Positions 52,166-61,492 are shown, numbered from the stretch's first letter. The stretch is DNA of 64,000 nucleotides from Nocardia cyriacigeorgica (GCF_010858045.1 NZ_JAAGVC010000001.1:316061-380060); one strand, 5' to 3'. Notes: generated from the sequence alone by a model not told the origin. Numbers and translations: made by a program.

Positions 52166-54037
52166 GTGGAAACACCCGACGCCCTCACCGCCGCACACCG
52201 CATCGTCACCGATGCCGAACCCGATGCGGCACAACAGGTTCTACGTCGGGTGTTCGGATACGACAGCTTCCGTGGCGACCAGGGCGCGATCGTCGACCAT
52301 GTGGTGGCGGGCGGTGATGCGCTGGTTCTCATGCCCACCGGTGGCGGCAAATCGCTGTGCTATCAGGTTCCCGCGCTGGTGCGGCCCGGCGTCGGTGTGG
52401 TGGTGTCGCCGCTGATCGCGCTGATGCAGGACCAGGTCGACGCGCTCAGCGCGCTCGGCGTGCGCGCCGGGTTCCTCAACTCGACACAGAATCCGGACGA
52501 GCGCCGGATGGTCGAGGCCCAGTACGTGGCGGGCGAGCTGGACCTGTTGTACCTGGCGCCGGAGCGGCTGCGCCTGGAATCCACGGCCAGGCTGCTCGAA
52601 CGCGGCAAGATCGCACTGTTCGCGATCGACGAGGCCCATTGCGTCTCGCAGTGGGGCCACGACTTCCGGCCCGACTACCTGGCACTTTCGCTGCTGCACG
52701 AACGCTGGCCCGACGTTCCCCGGATCGCGCTCACCGCCACGGCCACCGAGAAGACCCGCGACGAGATCATCGAGCGTCTCGACCTCGGCGGCGCCCGCCG
52801 GTTCGTGGCCAGCTTCGACCGGCCCAACATCCAGTACCGGATCGAACCGAAGAACCGCCCGGAACGTCAGCTCCTCGATTTCATCCGCGCCGAACACGCC
52901 GGTGACGCGGGCATCGTCTACTGCCTGTCGCGCAATTCGGTGGAGAAGACCGCCGCCTTCCTCACCGAGAACGGCATCAGGGCCGTGCCGTATCACGCGG
53001 GCTTGGACAATCGCACCCGCGCCGAGAATCAATCACGGTTCCTGCGGGAAGACGGGCTCGTTGTGGTCGCGACCATTGCCTTCGGGATGGGGATCGACAA
53101 GCCCGACGTGAGGTTCGTCGCCCATCTCGATCTGCCCAAATCGGTGGAGGGCTACTACCAGGAAACCGGAAGGGCCGGCCGCGATGGCCTGGCGTCCACC
53201 GCGTGGATGGTCTACGGGCTCAACGATGTGGTGCAGCAGCGCAAGCTCATCGACGCCTCGGACGGTGACGCGGCGCACCGCAGGCAGCTCCAGCTGCACC
53301 TGGACGCGATGCTGGCGCTGTGCGAGACGGTGAACTGCCGCCGCACCCAGCTGCTGGCGTATTTCGGCCAGCGCGGCGAACCGTGTGGCAACTGTGATAC
53401 CTGCCTGAACCCGCCCGAATCCTGGGACGGCACGGTCGCGGCGCAGAAGCTGCTATCGGCTGTGCTGCGGCTGAAACGCGAGCGTGGGCAGAGCTTCGGC
53501 GCGGGGCATCTGATCGACATTCTGCTCGGCAAGAAGAACCCCAAGGTGCTCCAGCACGACCATCACGAACTCACGGTCTTCGGCGTCGGCACCGACCTGC
53601 GCGATACCGAGTGGCGAGGGGTGGTGCGGCAATGCCTGGCGCAGGGTCTGCTCGCGGTGCACGGCGAATACGGCGTGCTCACCCTCACCGAAGCCGGAAA
53701 CGCGGTGCTGTTCGACGGGCAGAAGGTGATGCTGCGCCGCGAACCCGAACGGCCCGCCCCCACCCGCGCCGCGCGCGCGGCGAAATCCGCGAAGAACCCG
53801 CCGGTCGACCTCGCACCCGAGGATCTCGCGCTGTTCGAGAAGCTGCGCGAATGGCGTGCGGCGACGGCCAAGGAGCAGGGCGTTCCGGCCTACGTCGTCT
53901 TCCACGACGCCACCCTGCGCGATATCGCCGCCCGCAAACCGGCCGACCTGTCCGGGCTCGGCGCCGTCGGGGGAGTGGGTGAGAACAAGCTGGCCAAGTA
54001 CGGCGAGCAGGTACTCGAGGTCTTGGCCGCGCACTGA
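52166..54037 (+). CDS. recQ: ATP-dependent DNA helicase RecQ
   Basis: A 623-residue 3'-5' helicase. Walker A PTGGGKS (57-63), the DEAH box (155-158, [15 protein letters not shown]), and helicase motifs IV-VI ([35 protein letters not shown]) are intact. The zinc-binding Cys residues appear in [10 protein letters not shown] and [10 protein letters not shown] winged-helix domain (about 415-515) and a C-terminal HRDC domain (about 545-620) follow. GTG 52166 lies seven bases after TAGGAT, which suggests a leaderless message. Confidence 0.93.
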   Translation: METPDALTAAHRIVTDAEPDAAQQVLRRVFGYDSFRGDQGAIVDHVVAGGDALVLMPTGGGKSLCYQVPALVRPGVGVVVSPLIALMQDQVDALSALGVRAGFLNSTQNPDERRMVEAQYVAGELDLLYLAPERLRLESTARLLERGKIALFAIDEAHCVSQWGHDFRPDYLALSLLHERWPDVPRIALTATATEKTRDEIIERLDLGGARRFVASFDRPNIQYRIEPKNRPERQLLDFIRAEHAGDAGIVYCLSRNSVEKTAAFLTENGIRAVPYHAGLDNRTRAENQSRFLREDGLVVVATIAFGMGIDKPDVRFVAHLDLPKSVEGYYQETGRAGRDGLASTAWMVYGLNDVVQQRKLIDASDGDAAHRRQLQLHLDAMLALCETVNCRRTQLLAYFGQRGEPCGNCDTCLNPPESWDGTVAAQKLLSAVLRLKRERGQSFGAGHLIDILLGKKNPKVLQHDHHELTVFGVGTDLRDTEWRGVVRQCLAQGLLAVHGEYGVLTLTEAGNAVLFDGQKVMLRREPERPAPTRAARAAKSAKNPPVDLAPEDLALFEKLREWRAATAKEQGVPAYVVFHDATLRDIAARKPADLSGLGAVGGVGENKLAKYGEQVLEVLAAH

Positions 54038-54172
54038 TCGCATGGCCTGCGACCGAACAGGCGGCCGACGGGATGTGAAATCTCGACCCCTCAGATCGAC
54101 CGATCAGATCGTGTAGTTCAGGATGGCTGCGAAGCGTCAGGTGAGCATCCCGGCAAGTGGACGGAGGCAGGC

Positions 54173-55306
54173 ATGAGCGGGTCGGAGCCCGGAGGTCGGA
54201 GCTTGCGTGGTCGCGCGGACCGTGGTGACGGCGCCTCCCGGATCGGCCGCCGTGAGCTGCTGACCGGTGCGGCTGCCGCGGCGGCCGGTCTGACGCTCGT
54301 CGGCCTCACGCCGGCACAGGCGATGCCGGTGGCCGAGGGCGTCGGCAAATTCCCCTTTCCTACCGGCGGCGACAGTGTCCGCGTGCTGGTCACCGGCGAC
54401 GCGGGCACCGGCACCCGATCCCAGTGGGCGGTCGCCGACGCCATCCGGGCGCTTCATCGGCGGGAGCCCTTCGCCATGGCGCTCGGCCTCGGCGACAACA
54501 TCTACGAAAGTGGCCCGAACAGCAACGAGGATCCTCAGTTCGCGGCGAAGTTCGAAGATCCCAACGCCGGCCTTGATTTTCCGTGGGCGATGGTGCTGGG
54601 CAATCACGACACCAGCTCGGTCTTTCCCGGCGACGGCGGATGGCTGCTGCGCGGCGACCATGAGGTCCGCTATCACGCGCACTCGCCGCGCTGGTGGATG
54701 CCGAGCCGCTATTACTCGGTGCGGGTCCCCGAACGCAACCCGGTCGTCGAGTTCTTCGTGCTCGATCTCAACCCGCTCGCGGCCTATCTGCCACCGCTGT
54801 TCACCCCGTACTGGGCAGTCGACGGCCAGTTCATGAACGAGCAGCGCGCCTGGCTCGATCGTGCCATCGCCGAGTCCCCGGCCACCTGGAAGATCGCCTG
54901 CACCCACCACCCGTATCTGAACAACGGACCGCACGGTGACGCCGGTCGGTACGAAGGACTGCCGGTCGAGCCGATCAACGGTGTGCATGTGAAGCGGTTC
55001 TTCGACGATCACGTCAACGGACGCTGCCATCTGATCCTGTCCGGCCACGATCATTCATTGCAGGTCCTGGAGCAGCAGCCCGAGATGAAGGGCACTCGTC
55101 AGATCGTCTCCGGTGCCGCTGCGAAGACCGTCGGCGCCCAGCCGAGGGTGCTGCCCGATACCGCTCACGGCGCCCAGTTCCAGAGCTTCCACCAGCTCGG
55201 ATTCATGGTCATGGAGCTGGCGCCCGGCGCGATCGAACTGCGGGTACATACGGTGGACCCGGCCTCCGGAACGTCCACCGAGGAATTCCGTCGCCGGATC
55301 GCCTGA
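54173..55306 (+). CDS. Tat-exported metallophosphoesterase (purple acid phosphatase-like)
   Basis: A 377-residue enzyme with a twin-arginine signal (GRRELLTG with a hydrophobic stretch, cleavage near AQA-MP at about residue 51). Metal ligands are seen in VTGDAG, GLGDNIY, VLGNHD, CTHHPYL and LSGHDHSLQVL, the complete set for a calcineurin-like two-metal phosphatase. It acts outside the membrane on phosphate esters. GGAGG precedes the ATG. A strong hairpin ends the transcript. Confidence 0.88.
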   Translation: MSGSEPGGRSLRGRADRGDGASRIGRRELLTGAAAAAAGLTLVGLTPAQAMPVAEGVGKFPFPTGGDSVRVLVTGDAGTGTRSQWAVADAIRALHRREPFAMALGLGDNIYESGPNSNEDPQFAAKFEDPNAGLDFPWAMVLGNHDTSSVFPGDGGWLLRGDHEVRYHAHSPRWWMPSRYYSVRVPERNPVVEFFVLDLNPLAAYLPPLFTPYWAVDGQFMNEQRAWLDRAIAESPATWKIACTHHPYLNNGPHGDAGRYEGLPVEPINGVHVKRFFDDHVNGRCHLILSGHDHSLQVLEQQPEMKGTRQIVSGAAAKTVGAQPRVLPDTAHGAQFQSFHQLGFMVMELAPGAIELRVHTVDPASGTSTEEFRRRIA

Positions 55307-55326
55307 TCGACCGCCGCATCGCGTGG

Positions 55327-55345
55327 CGGGGCGACAGTCGCCCCG
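55327..55345 (+). terminator. Terminator after the phosphatase gene
   Basis: CGGGGCGA pairs with TCGCCCCG around CAG, 20 bases after the stop. Confidence 0.65.
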
Positions 55346-55479
55346 CTCGATGAGTCCGGCCGAGGCGGAATGCGGCGTCTGGCCGCTGGATGCCGCGCAA
55401 CTCGGGCTGCGCCCGGTCGGACGCGCCGCCGGCGGCCCGAATTCCGGCGTGCTGCGACGCGGCGGGTTACCGTCACGCC

Positions 55480-55716
55480 ATGGCATCCGGTGACGGCTCC
55501 GAAAACGGAGAGGTGTCGGGCGGCTCGTCGAACTCCGAGGCGCCCGATCCGAGCCCCGCGCGCGAGCATCGAGCAGACCCGGTCGTCGAGACCGTCTGGT
55601 TGAGCCGCCGCCGAGCCCAACCACGGCATCCGGGCCGGCCCCGCCTCTCCACCATCGCGCTGACGCTGCTGTTCATCGCCCTGCTCATGCTCTATGTGGT
55701 GCTGCGCCCGAACTGA
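55480..55716 (+). CDS. Small tail-anchored membrane protein
   Basis: A 78-residue protein. The first 50 residues are Ser/Glu/Pro-rich and probably disordered, a basic patch (LSRRRAQPRHPGRPR) follows, and a single C-terminal helix (STIALTLLFIALLMLYVVL) would anchor it. The ATG at 55480 has no clear Shine-Dalgarno sequence. The clear membrane helix with flanking positive charges distinguishes it from chance frames. The function is unknown. Confidence 0.55.
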   Translation: MASGDGSENGEVSGGSSNSEAPDPSPAREHRADPVVETVWLSRRRAQPRHPGRPRLSTIALTLLFIALLMLYVVLRPN

Positions 55717-55866
55717 CGGCTGACCCGCACGGGCAGACGCACCCGAGCGCCCCGCGAGCGCGCACAATCACGCACAGGTCCCCATCGACACTCGTGTCCA
55801 GCGGGCGCCTCGCACATTGCGGCGCCCTCCATCAGCCTGCGCTGTGATCCATCCGACCACAAACTA

Positions 55867-55913
55867 GTTGATTAGCGAAAGCAACCAATATATAGTTGCT
55901 TACCGCAAGCAAT
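55867..55913. promoter_or_regulatory. Two 19-bp MarR operators
   Basis: GTTGATTAGCGAAAGCAAC (55867-55885) and GTTGCTTACCGCAAGCAAT (55895-55913) share the pattern GTTGmTTAnCGnAAGCAAy, an inverted repeat with 7-base arms. Their centres are 28 bases apart and flank TATATA. They lie directly upstream of the MarR gene (start 55936), so they very likely mediate autorepression of the MarR-efflux operon. Confidence 0.8.
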
Positions 55914-55935
55914 CATTCTCGGTTTGGAGACCGGC

Positions 55936-56430
55936 ATGGCAGTGTCACGCGATACCGCCCAGGATCTGACCAGGGAGCTCTATCTCATGGGCCGCGCGAT
56001 CCGCGTAGCCATCGCCCACCCGGAAGAAGGTCAGCTCCTTCCCGGTGGCATCGGCGTCCTGGTGGTGCTGGAGGGAGCAGGGCTCATTCGTCAGGTCGAC
56101 CTCGCATCGCACCTGTGCATCAGCCCCTCGGCGCTCAGCCGGCACGTCACCGACCTGGTCGCGGAAGGCTATGTCATCAGGCAGGCCGATCCGCACGACG
56201 GTCGCGCGACGCTGCTGCAGGTCACCGACGCCGGTCGCGACCTGTTGCGGCGCATCCGGATCTCCCGGGCCAAGCGCATGCAGGAGGCGCTCGCCGACTG
56301 GGACGAAGACGAGGCCGCACAGGCCTGCGTCGCCATCGAGAAACTCAGAAACGCACTGGTCGCGCGCGTCCAACACACCATGACCGCCGATCGGCCGGTT
56401 CAGCTAGAAAGTCAGGGAGTAGATGTCTAG
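55936..56430 (+). CDS. MarR-family repressor of the efflux operon
   Basis: A 164-residue winged-helix regulator. The recognition region is LASHLCISPSALSRHVTDLVAEGYV, with wing DPHDGRATLLQVTDAGR. GGAG lies eight bases before the ATG at 55936; an upstream TTG is less likely. It overlaps the downstream exporter gene by eight bases. The two operators upstream argue for autorepression released by an exported drug. Confidence 0.88.
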   Translation: MAVSRDTAQDLTRELYLMGRAIRVAIAHPEEGQLLPGGIGVLVVLEGAGLIRQVDLASHLCISPSALSRHVTDLVAEGYVIRQADPHDGRATLLQVTDAGRDLLRRIRISRAKRMQEALADWDEDEAAQACVAIEKLRNALVARVQHTMTADRPVQLESQGVDV

Positions 56431-58081
56431 TCAACACAACGGGGTGGCTTCCGCCGAGGCGGTGACACAGCGAGACCCCTACGCGATGACCCATCGCGAA
56501 GTACTGGAAGCGATGACCGGCCTGCTGGCCGCGCTGTTCACGGCACTGCTCAGCACCACGATCGTGGCCACCGCCCTGCCCACCATCATCGGCGATCTCC
56601 AGGGTTCCCAGACCGCCTACGCCTGGGTGATCACCGCCGCACTGCTGGCCACCGCCGCCTCCACCCCGATCTGGGGCAAGCTCGCCGACCTGTTCAACAA
56701 GAAGACGCTGGTCCAGATCTCCATCGTCATCTTCGTGGCCGGTTCGGTGCTCGCCGGCTTCGCCCACAACGTCGATCTGCTGCTCGCCGCGCGCGTCGTC
56801 CAGGGCATCGGCATGGGTGGTCTGACCGCGTTGGTGCAGGCCATCATCGGCAGCATCGTCGCGCCCCGCGAACGCGGCCGCTACTCCGGCTACATGGGTG
56901 CGGTCATGGCCGTGTCGATGTCGGGCGGCCCCATCCTCGGCGGCGTGATCGTCGACAGCCCGCTCGGCTGGCGCTGGTGCTTCTTCGTCTGCGTGCCGCT
57001 GGCCGTGATCGCACTCGTACTGCTGCACCGCACCCTGCGCCTGCCCACCGAGCGCAAGGACGATGTGTCCATCGACTGGCTCGGCGCCGTCCTGCTGACC
57101 GCGGGCGTGTCCATCCTGCTGATCTGGGTCTCCTTCGCGGGTAAGGCCGGCTACTACGAGTGGGTGTCGCGGGAATCGGCGATCTACGTCGGCGCAGGCG
57201 TGCTCCTGCTGGCCGCCACCATCTGGGTCGAGTCCAAGGCGAAGTCGCCGATCATCCCGCTGCCGATCGTCACCGAACGCACCACCGGCCTGGCCATCAT
57301 CGCCTCCATCGCCGTCGGTGTCGGCATGTTCGGCGCGACCACCTTCCTCGGTCAGTACTTCCAGACCGCGCGCGGCTACTCGCCGACCGTGGCGGGCATG
57401 CTGACCATCCCGATGGTCGCGGGCATGCTCATCGCTTCGGTCGGCTCCGGGCAACTGATCACCCGGTTCGGCAAGTGGAAGGGCTTCGTCGTCGGCGGTG
57501 CGCTGGTGCTGGTCGCGGGGTTCGCGCTGCTGTCGACCCTCGACCACGCGACGAACCTGTGGCTGGTCGCGGTCTACATCACCGTTGTCGGCCTCGGCGT
57601 CGGCAGCCTGATGCAGAACCTGGTGCTCGCCGTGCAGAACACCGTCAGCGTGCACAACATCGGTGCCGCGTCGAGCGCGGTGGCCTTCTTCCGCACCTTC
57701 GGTGGTGCGATCGGGGTGTCGGTGCTCGGTTCGGTGCTCGCCACCAGGGTGAGCGATCTGTCGGCCGAAGGGTTCGCCAAGCTCGGCATCCACCCGTCGT
57801 CCTCGGGCGGCAGCAACCTCGATATCGGCGCGCTGCCCGGACCGATCGCCACGATCGTGCGCACCGCCTACGGTGACGCGACCGGCCGCATCTTCCTGAT
57901 CGCGGCGTTCGCCACCGTGGTCGCGCTGCTCGCGACCCTGCTGCTGCCGAACCGTCCGCTGCGGACCACGATCGACATCGATCCCGCGCTGGATCCGATG
58001 CGCGATACGCACAACGGCGAATCCGACCCGGCCGAGCTGCTCGATCCGGTGCAGCAACCCGAGCGCGTGCTGCAGAAGTAA
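56423..58081 (+). CDS. DHA2-family multidrug efflux transporter (14 TM)
   Basis: A 552-residue major facilitator exporter with about 14 helices. Motif C-like GGPILGGVIVD, motif A WGKLADLFNKKTLVQ and the first-helix TTIVATALPTIIGDL are those of EmrB/QacA-type proton antiporters. Translation is coupled to the MarR gene (eight-base overlap). It probably exports toxic lipophilic compounds or antibiotics. Confidence 0.9.
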   Translation: MSSQHNGVASAEAVTQRDPYAMTHREVLEAMTGLLAALFTALLSTTIVATALPTIIGDLQGSQTAYAWVITAALLATAASTPIWGKLADLFNKKTLVQISIVIFVAGSVLAGFAHNVDLLLAARVVQGIGMGGLTALVQAIIGSIVAPRERGRYSGYMGAVMAVSMSGGPILGGVIVDSPLGWRWCFFVCVPLAVIALVLLHRTLRLPTERKDDVSIDWLGAVLLTAGVSILLIWVSFAGKAGYYEWVSRESAIYVGAGVLLLAATIWVESKAKSPIIPLPIVTERTTGLAIIASIAVGVGMFGATTFLGQYFQTARGYSPTVAGMLTIPMVAGMLIASVGSGQLITRFGKWKGFVVGGALVLVAGFALLSTLDHATNLWLVAVYITVVGLGVGSLMQNLVLAVQNTVSVHNIGAASSAVAFFRTFGGAIGVSVLGSVLATRVSDLSAEGFAKLGIHPSSSGGSNLDIGALPGPIATIVRTAYGDATGRIFLIAAFATVVALLATLLLPNRPLRTTIDIDPALDPMRDTHNGESDPAELLDPVQQPERVLQK

Positions 58082-58095
58082 CGTCCACCTGCTCG

Positions 58096-58130
58096 CCCGG
58101 CAGGTACCGGAACATCCGGTACCTACCGGG
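58096..58130 (+). terminator. Terminator after the efflux gene
   Basis: CCCGG and AGGTACCGG pair with CCGGTACCT and CCGGG around AACAT, one mismatch in a 15-bp stem, 14 bases after the stop. Confidence 0.7.
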
Positions 58131-58213
58131 CTCATGCGCGGGCAGGGCCGTAACGACCTGGGAATAATCCGGTTGCGCCGCCGCTTTAAGGTTGTCGTCA
58201 TGGAGGAGCCGTC

Positions 58214-58690
58214 ATGAAGGAAAAGGGGCGCAAGGTCATCGCGACCAACCGCAAAGCGCGGCACAACTACACCATCCTCGACGTCTACGAGGCCGGGATC
58301 GCGCTGGTCGGCACCGAGGTCAAGAGCCTGCGCGAAGGCAAGGCCTCGCTGGTCGACGCCTTCGCCACGGTCGACAACGGCGAGGTGTGGTTGCGTGGCC
58401 TGCACATCCCGGAGTTCAGTCACGGCACCTGGACCAACCACTCGCCGCGGCGGGTGCGCAAGCTGCTGCTGCACAAGCGGGAGATCGAACGCCTCGTCGG
58501 TAAGTCCCGGGAGGGCAACCAGACCTTGGTGCCGCTGTCGATGTACTTCTCCGACGGCAAGGTGAAGGTCGAACTCGCCCTCGCGAAAGGCAAGCAGGAC
58601 TACGACAAGCGTCAGGATCTGGCCCGCCGCACCGCGGAACGCGAGGTCACTCGTGAACTCGGCCGCCGGGTGAAGGGCATGAGCAGGTGA
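58214..58690 (+). CDS. smpB: SsrA-binding protein SmpB
   Basis: A 158-residue RNA-binding protein that loads tmRNA on stalled ribosomes. The beta-barrel core ([34 protein letters not shown]) and the basic C-terminal tail ([21 protein letters not shown]) are complete. GGAGGAG lies before the ATG. It is 83 bases upstream of the tmRNA gene, which it serves. In M. tuberculosis smpB directly follows ftsX; here 13 kb separate them. Confidence 0.95.
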   Translation: MKEKGRKVIATNRKARHNYTILDVYEAGIALVGTEVKSLREGKASLVDAFATVDNGEVWLRGLHIPEFSHGTWTNHSPRRVRKLLLHKREIERLVGKSREGNQTLVPLSMYFSDGKVKVELALAKGKQDYDKRQDLARRTAEREVTRELGRRVKGMSR

Positions 58691-58750
58691 GCCCGATGAC
58701 GGCCGGAAAATGGGAATGAATGCCGGTCGTCGAGGTGTTAACATGACTAG

Positions 58751-58767
58751 CCCGGCAAGGTGCCGGG
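58751..58767 (+). other. Leader hairpin of the tmRNA precursor
   Basis: CCCGGCA-AGG-TGCCGGG lies seven bases before the mature tmRNA 5' end and after a possible -10 box TAACAT (58739-58744). It would be part of the precursor removed by RNase P, or an attenuator-like structure. Confidence 0.45.
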
Positions 58768-58773
58768 ACGTAC

Positions 58774-59141
58774 GGGGCTGAACGGTTTCGACTGCGTACG
58801 TTGATTCAGGGGAAGCGTGTCGGTGCAGGCAAGAGACCACCGTAAGCGTCGTTGCAACCAATTAAGCGCCGATTCTCATCAGCGCGAGTACGCTCTCGCT
58901 GCCTAAGCGAAGCGTCTCTGTCGGCCCGGGATAAGCCCTCGGTCCCGGTGCCGGCATCAGCTAGAGGGCTCACCGTTCTACTCGGTCGCGGAGTAGGACG
59001 GGACATCTCACAGCGACTGGGATCGTCATCTCGGCTTGTTCGCGTGACCGAGAGATCCGAGCAGAGACACAGCGAACTGCACACGGAGAAGCCCTGAAGA
59101 CGCGACGGAGGACCCGGGTTCGATTCCCGGCAGCTCCACCA
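58774..59141 (+). ncRNA. ssrA: Transfer-messenger RNA (tmRNA)
   Basis: A 368-base one-piece tmRNA. It begins GGGGCTGAACGGTTTCGAC and ends with the T arm GGTTCGATTCCC and encoded CCA (GCAGCTCCACCA), which pair as the tRNA-Ala-like acceptor. The tag frame resumes at GCC (58868) and runs to TAA (58904-58906), encoding ADSHQREYALAA after the first Ala from the tmRNA itself. The mycobacterial tag differs only by D for E. Pseudoknot GC stretches are visible after the tag. A strong terminator follows. It rescues ribosomes with SmpB. Confidence 0.97.
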
Positions 59142-59147
59142 AACGGA

Positions 59148-59180
59148 GGCGAGTGCTCGCGAAGAGCGCTCGCCTTTTTT
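59148..59180 (+). terminator. Intrinsic terminator of ssrA
   Basis: GGCGAGTGCTC pairs with GAGCGCTCGCC (one T-G wobble) around GCGAA, followed by six T residues, the most canonical terminator in the window. Confidence 0.9.
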
Positions 59181-59458
59181 GGTGGAGCTGGGTGTTTTGT
59201 GAGGCGAAGCCCCCACGCCCCGCCCGGCGGGCTTCGCCCCCGGACCCCCACCGGGGATTTCTGCCCGGTAAGGCTCGTCGCCGGGCCCTCTCCAGGGGTT
59301 TCCTGTCCGGTAAGGCTTCGCCGCCGGACTCCCGGCCCCTCTCGGGTTCGGATCCCGGGTGTCTGCGGCCTTGCTCGGGCCTCGCGCGACCCGCGACCGT
59401 ACCGGGCGGTTCGTTCCGGTGACTGATGTACTCCGGGCACTCCAACGTTCGTTCCCGG
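59181..59458. repeat. GC-rich stretch with short direct repeat
   Basis: No gene is seen between the tmRNA terminator and the end of the lipoprotein gene. CCGGTAAGGCT occurs at 59265-59275 and 59307-59317 with similar flanks (TTTC-TG before, CGCCGG after), a 42-base period. GGGCTTCGCCCCCGGACCCC-type sequence nearby is of the kind found scattered between actinobacterial genes. Confidence 0.5.
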
Positions 59459-60628
59459 TCAGAGGGCTGGTGGTGGGCGATCGGGGACCAGGAGGGTGCC
59501 GATCTGTCTGCCGGCGTCGACGGCGTTGTTGCGGGCGGCGTCGGATCTCGGTCCGAGCGTCACATAGGCGACGATGGTGGTGTCGGTGGTGGTGTCGTAG
59601 TAGGCGACGCCGTCGTAGCCGCCATAGGACGGGTTCATGAACAGCCAGTCGCCGAGGTGGACGACGCCGAACGCGAAGTACTTCTCGCGGGTGAGGGGGC
59701 CGACGCCGGCCGTCGACGGCTCCATCATCTGCCGGAACTGGTCGGCGGTGAGCAGTTCGCCGGTGCCGAGTGCCCGCACCCACCGGCCGATGTCGGCGAC
59801 GGTCGAGGTCATGTTGCCGCTGTGCAGGAAGGCGGTCGGGTTCCAGAAGGTGGAGTCTTCGAAGATGTTCCGCTCGTTGGTGTAGCCGTGCAGGATCGGC
59901 CCCTCGATCTGCGGGGTGAGTACCACTCGGCTCGCACCCATGCCCAGGGGATCGAGGATGTGCTCGGCGATCAACTCGCCCAAGGGTTTGCCCGCCGCCT
60001 TCTGCAACACTTCACCGAGCACCACGAGGTCGCTGTGGGCGTACGCGAAGTCGGCGCCCGGTGCGAACAAGGGCGGTCTGGCATCGGCGCGGGCGAGCAG
60101 TTCGTCAGCCGTCCAGGTGCGGAAGGGGTTCTCGCCGAAAATCTTCAGGAATTCCGGCTCGGTCACATAGTCGGCGATGCCGGACGTGCTGTCGGCGAGC
60201 ATGCGGGGGGTGATCGCGTCGGCACGCGGGAACTCGGGCATCCAGCGCGCGATGGGCTCGTCCAGCGACAGCACGCCCTGGCCGTCGAGCCGCCACAGCA
60301 CCGTCGACAGCATCGGTTCCATCGGCTGGCCGACGCGCAGCCGCATGTCGGCGGCCGCGGGCACGCCCAGCGGTGAATCGCCGAGCGCGCCGAGGGCGAG
60401 CTGCTCATCGCCGCGCCACACACCGAACACCGCCGCGGTGAGATCCAGTTCGCCCATCGCATCGCGCATGAGCTCGGTGATCTTCGCGGTCTCCGGACCG
60501 TCCGCGCCGGCTGTGGTGTCCGAACCGGCATCCCGGTCCGTGCTACAGGCGCCGGCGACGAGGATGAGCACGATCGCGAGCACCGCCCACGGCTGGCGAT
60601 GCCCCTCGTATCGGGTGGACTCGCTCAT
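59459..60628 (-). CDS. Beta-lactamase/DD-peptidase-fold lipoprotein lacking catalytic residues
   Basis: A 389-residue probable lipoprotein (hydrophobic VLAIVLILVAGAC, Cys28) with the class C beta-lactamase/esterase fold. Helical parts LDGQGVLSLDEPIARWMPEFP and MLADSTSGIADYV align with the family. At the SxxK position it has Q101-P-M-E104, so both the nucleophilic Ser and the Lys are gone. The YxN position reads YAHSDL. It is therefore probably not a hydrolase but a binding or regulatory relative. The gene is intact otherwise. It is isolated from its neighbours. Confidence 0.78.
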   Translation of the reverse strand: MSESTRYEGHRQPWAVLAIVLILVAGACSTDRDAGSDTTAGADGPETAKITELMRDAMGELDLTAAVFGVWRGDEQLALGALGDSPLGVPAAADMRLRVGQPMEPMLSTVLWRLDGQGVLSLDEPIARWMPEFPRADAITPRMLADSTSGIADYVTEPEFLKIFGENPFRTWTADELLARADARPPLFAPGADFAYAHSDLVVLGEVLQKAAGKPLGELIAEHILDPLGMGASRVVLTPQIEGPILHGYTNERNIFEDSTFWNPTAFLHSGNMTSTVADIGRWVRALGTGELLTADQFRQMMEPSTAGVGPLTREKYFAFGVVHLGDWLFMNPSYGGYDGVAYYDTTTDTTIVAYVTLGPRSDAARNNAVDAGRQIGTLLVPDRPPPAL

Positions 60629-60790
60629 GACGGCGACCCTTCATGGAGGAAAACGGCCCGACCAGCGTCCTCGCAATCTACGCCGCCCACTCCCCGTTCG
60701 ATAGAGCCGAACGAATCGGGTGCGGCAATGGTGCGGAAAAGGCGGCGGGGCGGCGGGCATCGGCCGTGGGCACACCGGTACCAGATCGCG

Positions 60791-61492
60791 TCACGTACTC
60801 ATCGACGGATCCGGTTCGCCATACGCGGCGGCGATGTCTTCGGAGCCCATCCACCCGCTGTAGGCGGGTGATTGCGGCCAGCCCTCGGGCGAGTCCTGCC
60901 ATTCTTCCTGCCTGCCGTAGGGGAGGAGGTCGATGAGCGCGAAGGTGTAGCCGAGTTGTTCGACGCCGCGGCCGTCGGTATGCCAGGTGCGGTAGACGGT
61001 GTCACCGTCGCGCAGGAAGACGTTCACCGCGAAGGCCGCGTTGGGTGGGGCGCCCACATCGGCGCCGAAGGAGCTGTCGGTGGTGGAGTACCAATCCATC
61101 TTGTTGCCGACCCGCCGCTTGTAGGCGAGCGCCTCATCGATCGGTCCCTGGGTGACGATCACGAAGCGGGCGTCGTAGTTGTCCAGGAACTTCAAGCGAG
61201 TGAACTGTGCGGTGAAGCTGGTGCAGCCGCCGCACTGCCATTGCTTGCCCGGGAACCACATGTGGCTGTAGACGATCAACTGCGACTTGCCCTCGAAAAC
61301 GTCCACCAGCCGTATCGGCCCGTCCGCGCCCTCCAGCGTGTAATCCGGCATCCGCACCATCGGCAATCGCCGACGCTGCGCCGCGATCGCGTCGAGCTCC
61401 TTGGTCGCGGCCTTCTCCCGAGCACGCAGCGCGGCGAGTTCACGCTGCCAGGTCTCGGCGTCGACGATGGGCGGCAGTGCGGTCTTGCTCAT
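60791..61492 (-). CDS. DUF899 thioredoxin-fold protein
   Basis: A 233-residue cytoplasmic protein of the DUF899 (thioredoxin-like) family. The Cys pair is CGGC in QWQCGGCTSFTAQF, at the thioredoxin active-site position. The WFPGKQWQCGGC and HTDGRGVEQLGYTFALIDLLPYGRQEEWQDSP segments identify the family. The role is not established; a redox function is likely. AGGAACTC lies before the ATG at 61492. Confidence 0.85.
   Translation of the reverse strand: MSKTALPPIVDAETWQRELAALRAREKAATKELDAIAAQRRRLPMVRMPDYTLEGADGPIRLVDVFEGKSQLIVYSHMWFPGKQWQCGGCTSFTAQFTRLKFLDNYDARFVIVTQGPIDEALAYKRRVGNKMDWYSTTDSSFGADVGAPPNAAFAVNVFLRDGDTVYRTWHTDGRGVEQLGYTFALIDLLPYGRQEEWQDSPEGWPQSPAYSGWMGSEDIAAAYGEPDPSMST

Noticed and set aside
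56345-58861. 838-codon minus-strand frame opposite the DHA2 exporter and smpB
   Set aside because: His/Arg/Asp-rich antisense frame spanning two well-supported genes and their terminator; a result of high GC at third positions.
59026-59445. Minus-strand open frame of 139 codons overlapping the tmRNA
   Set aside because: It is the antisense reading of ssrA and its terminator region, and yields the well-known spurious VELPGIEPGSS-type protein. It is not a gene.
59181-59458. CRISPR-like repeat
   Set aside because: Only two copies of an 11-base word with different flanks and no spacer structure; no cas genes are present in the window.
59459-60628. Functional beta-lactamase
   Set aside because: The SxxK serine and lysine and the YxN motif are replaced, so hydrolysis by the usual mechanism is not possible.
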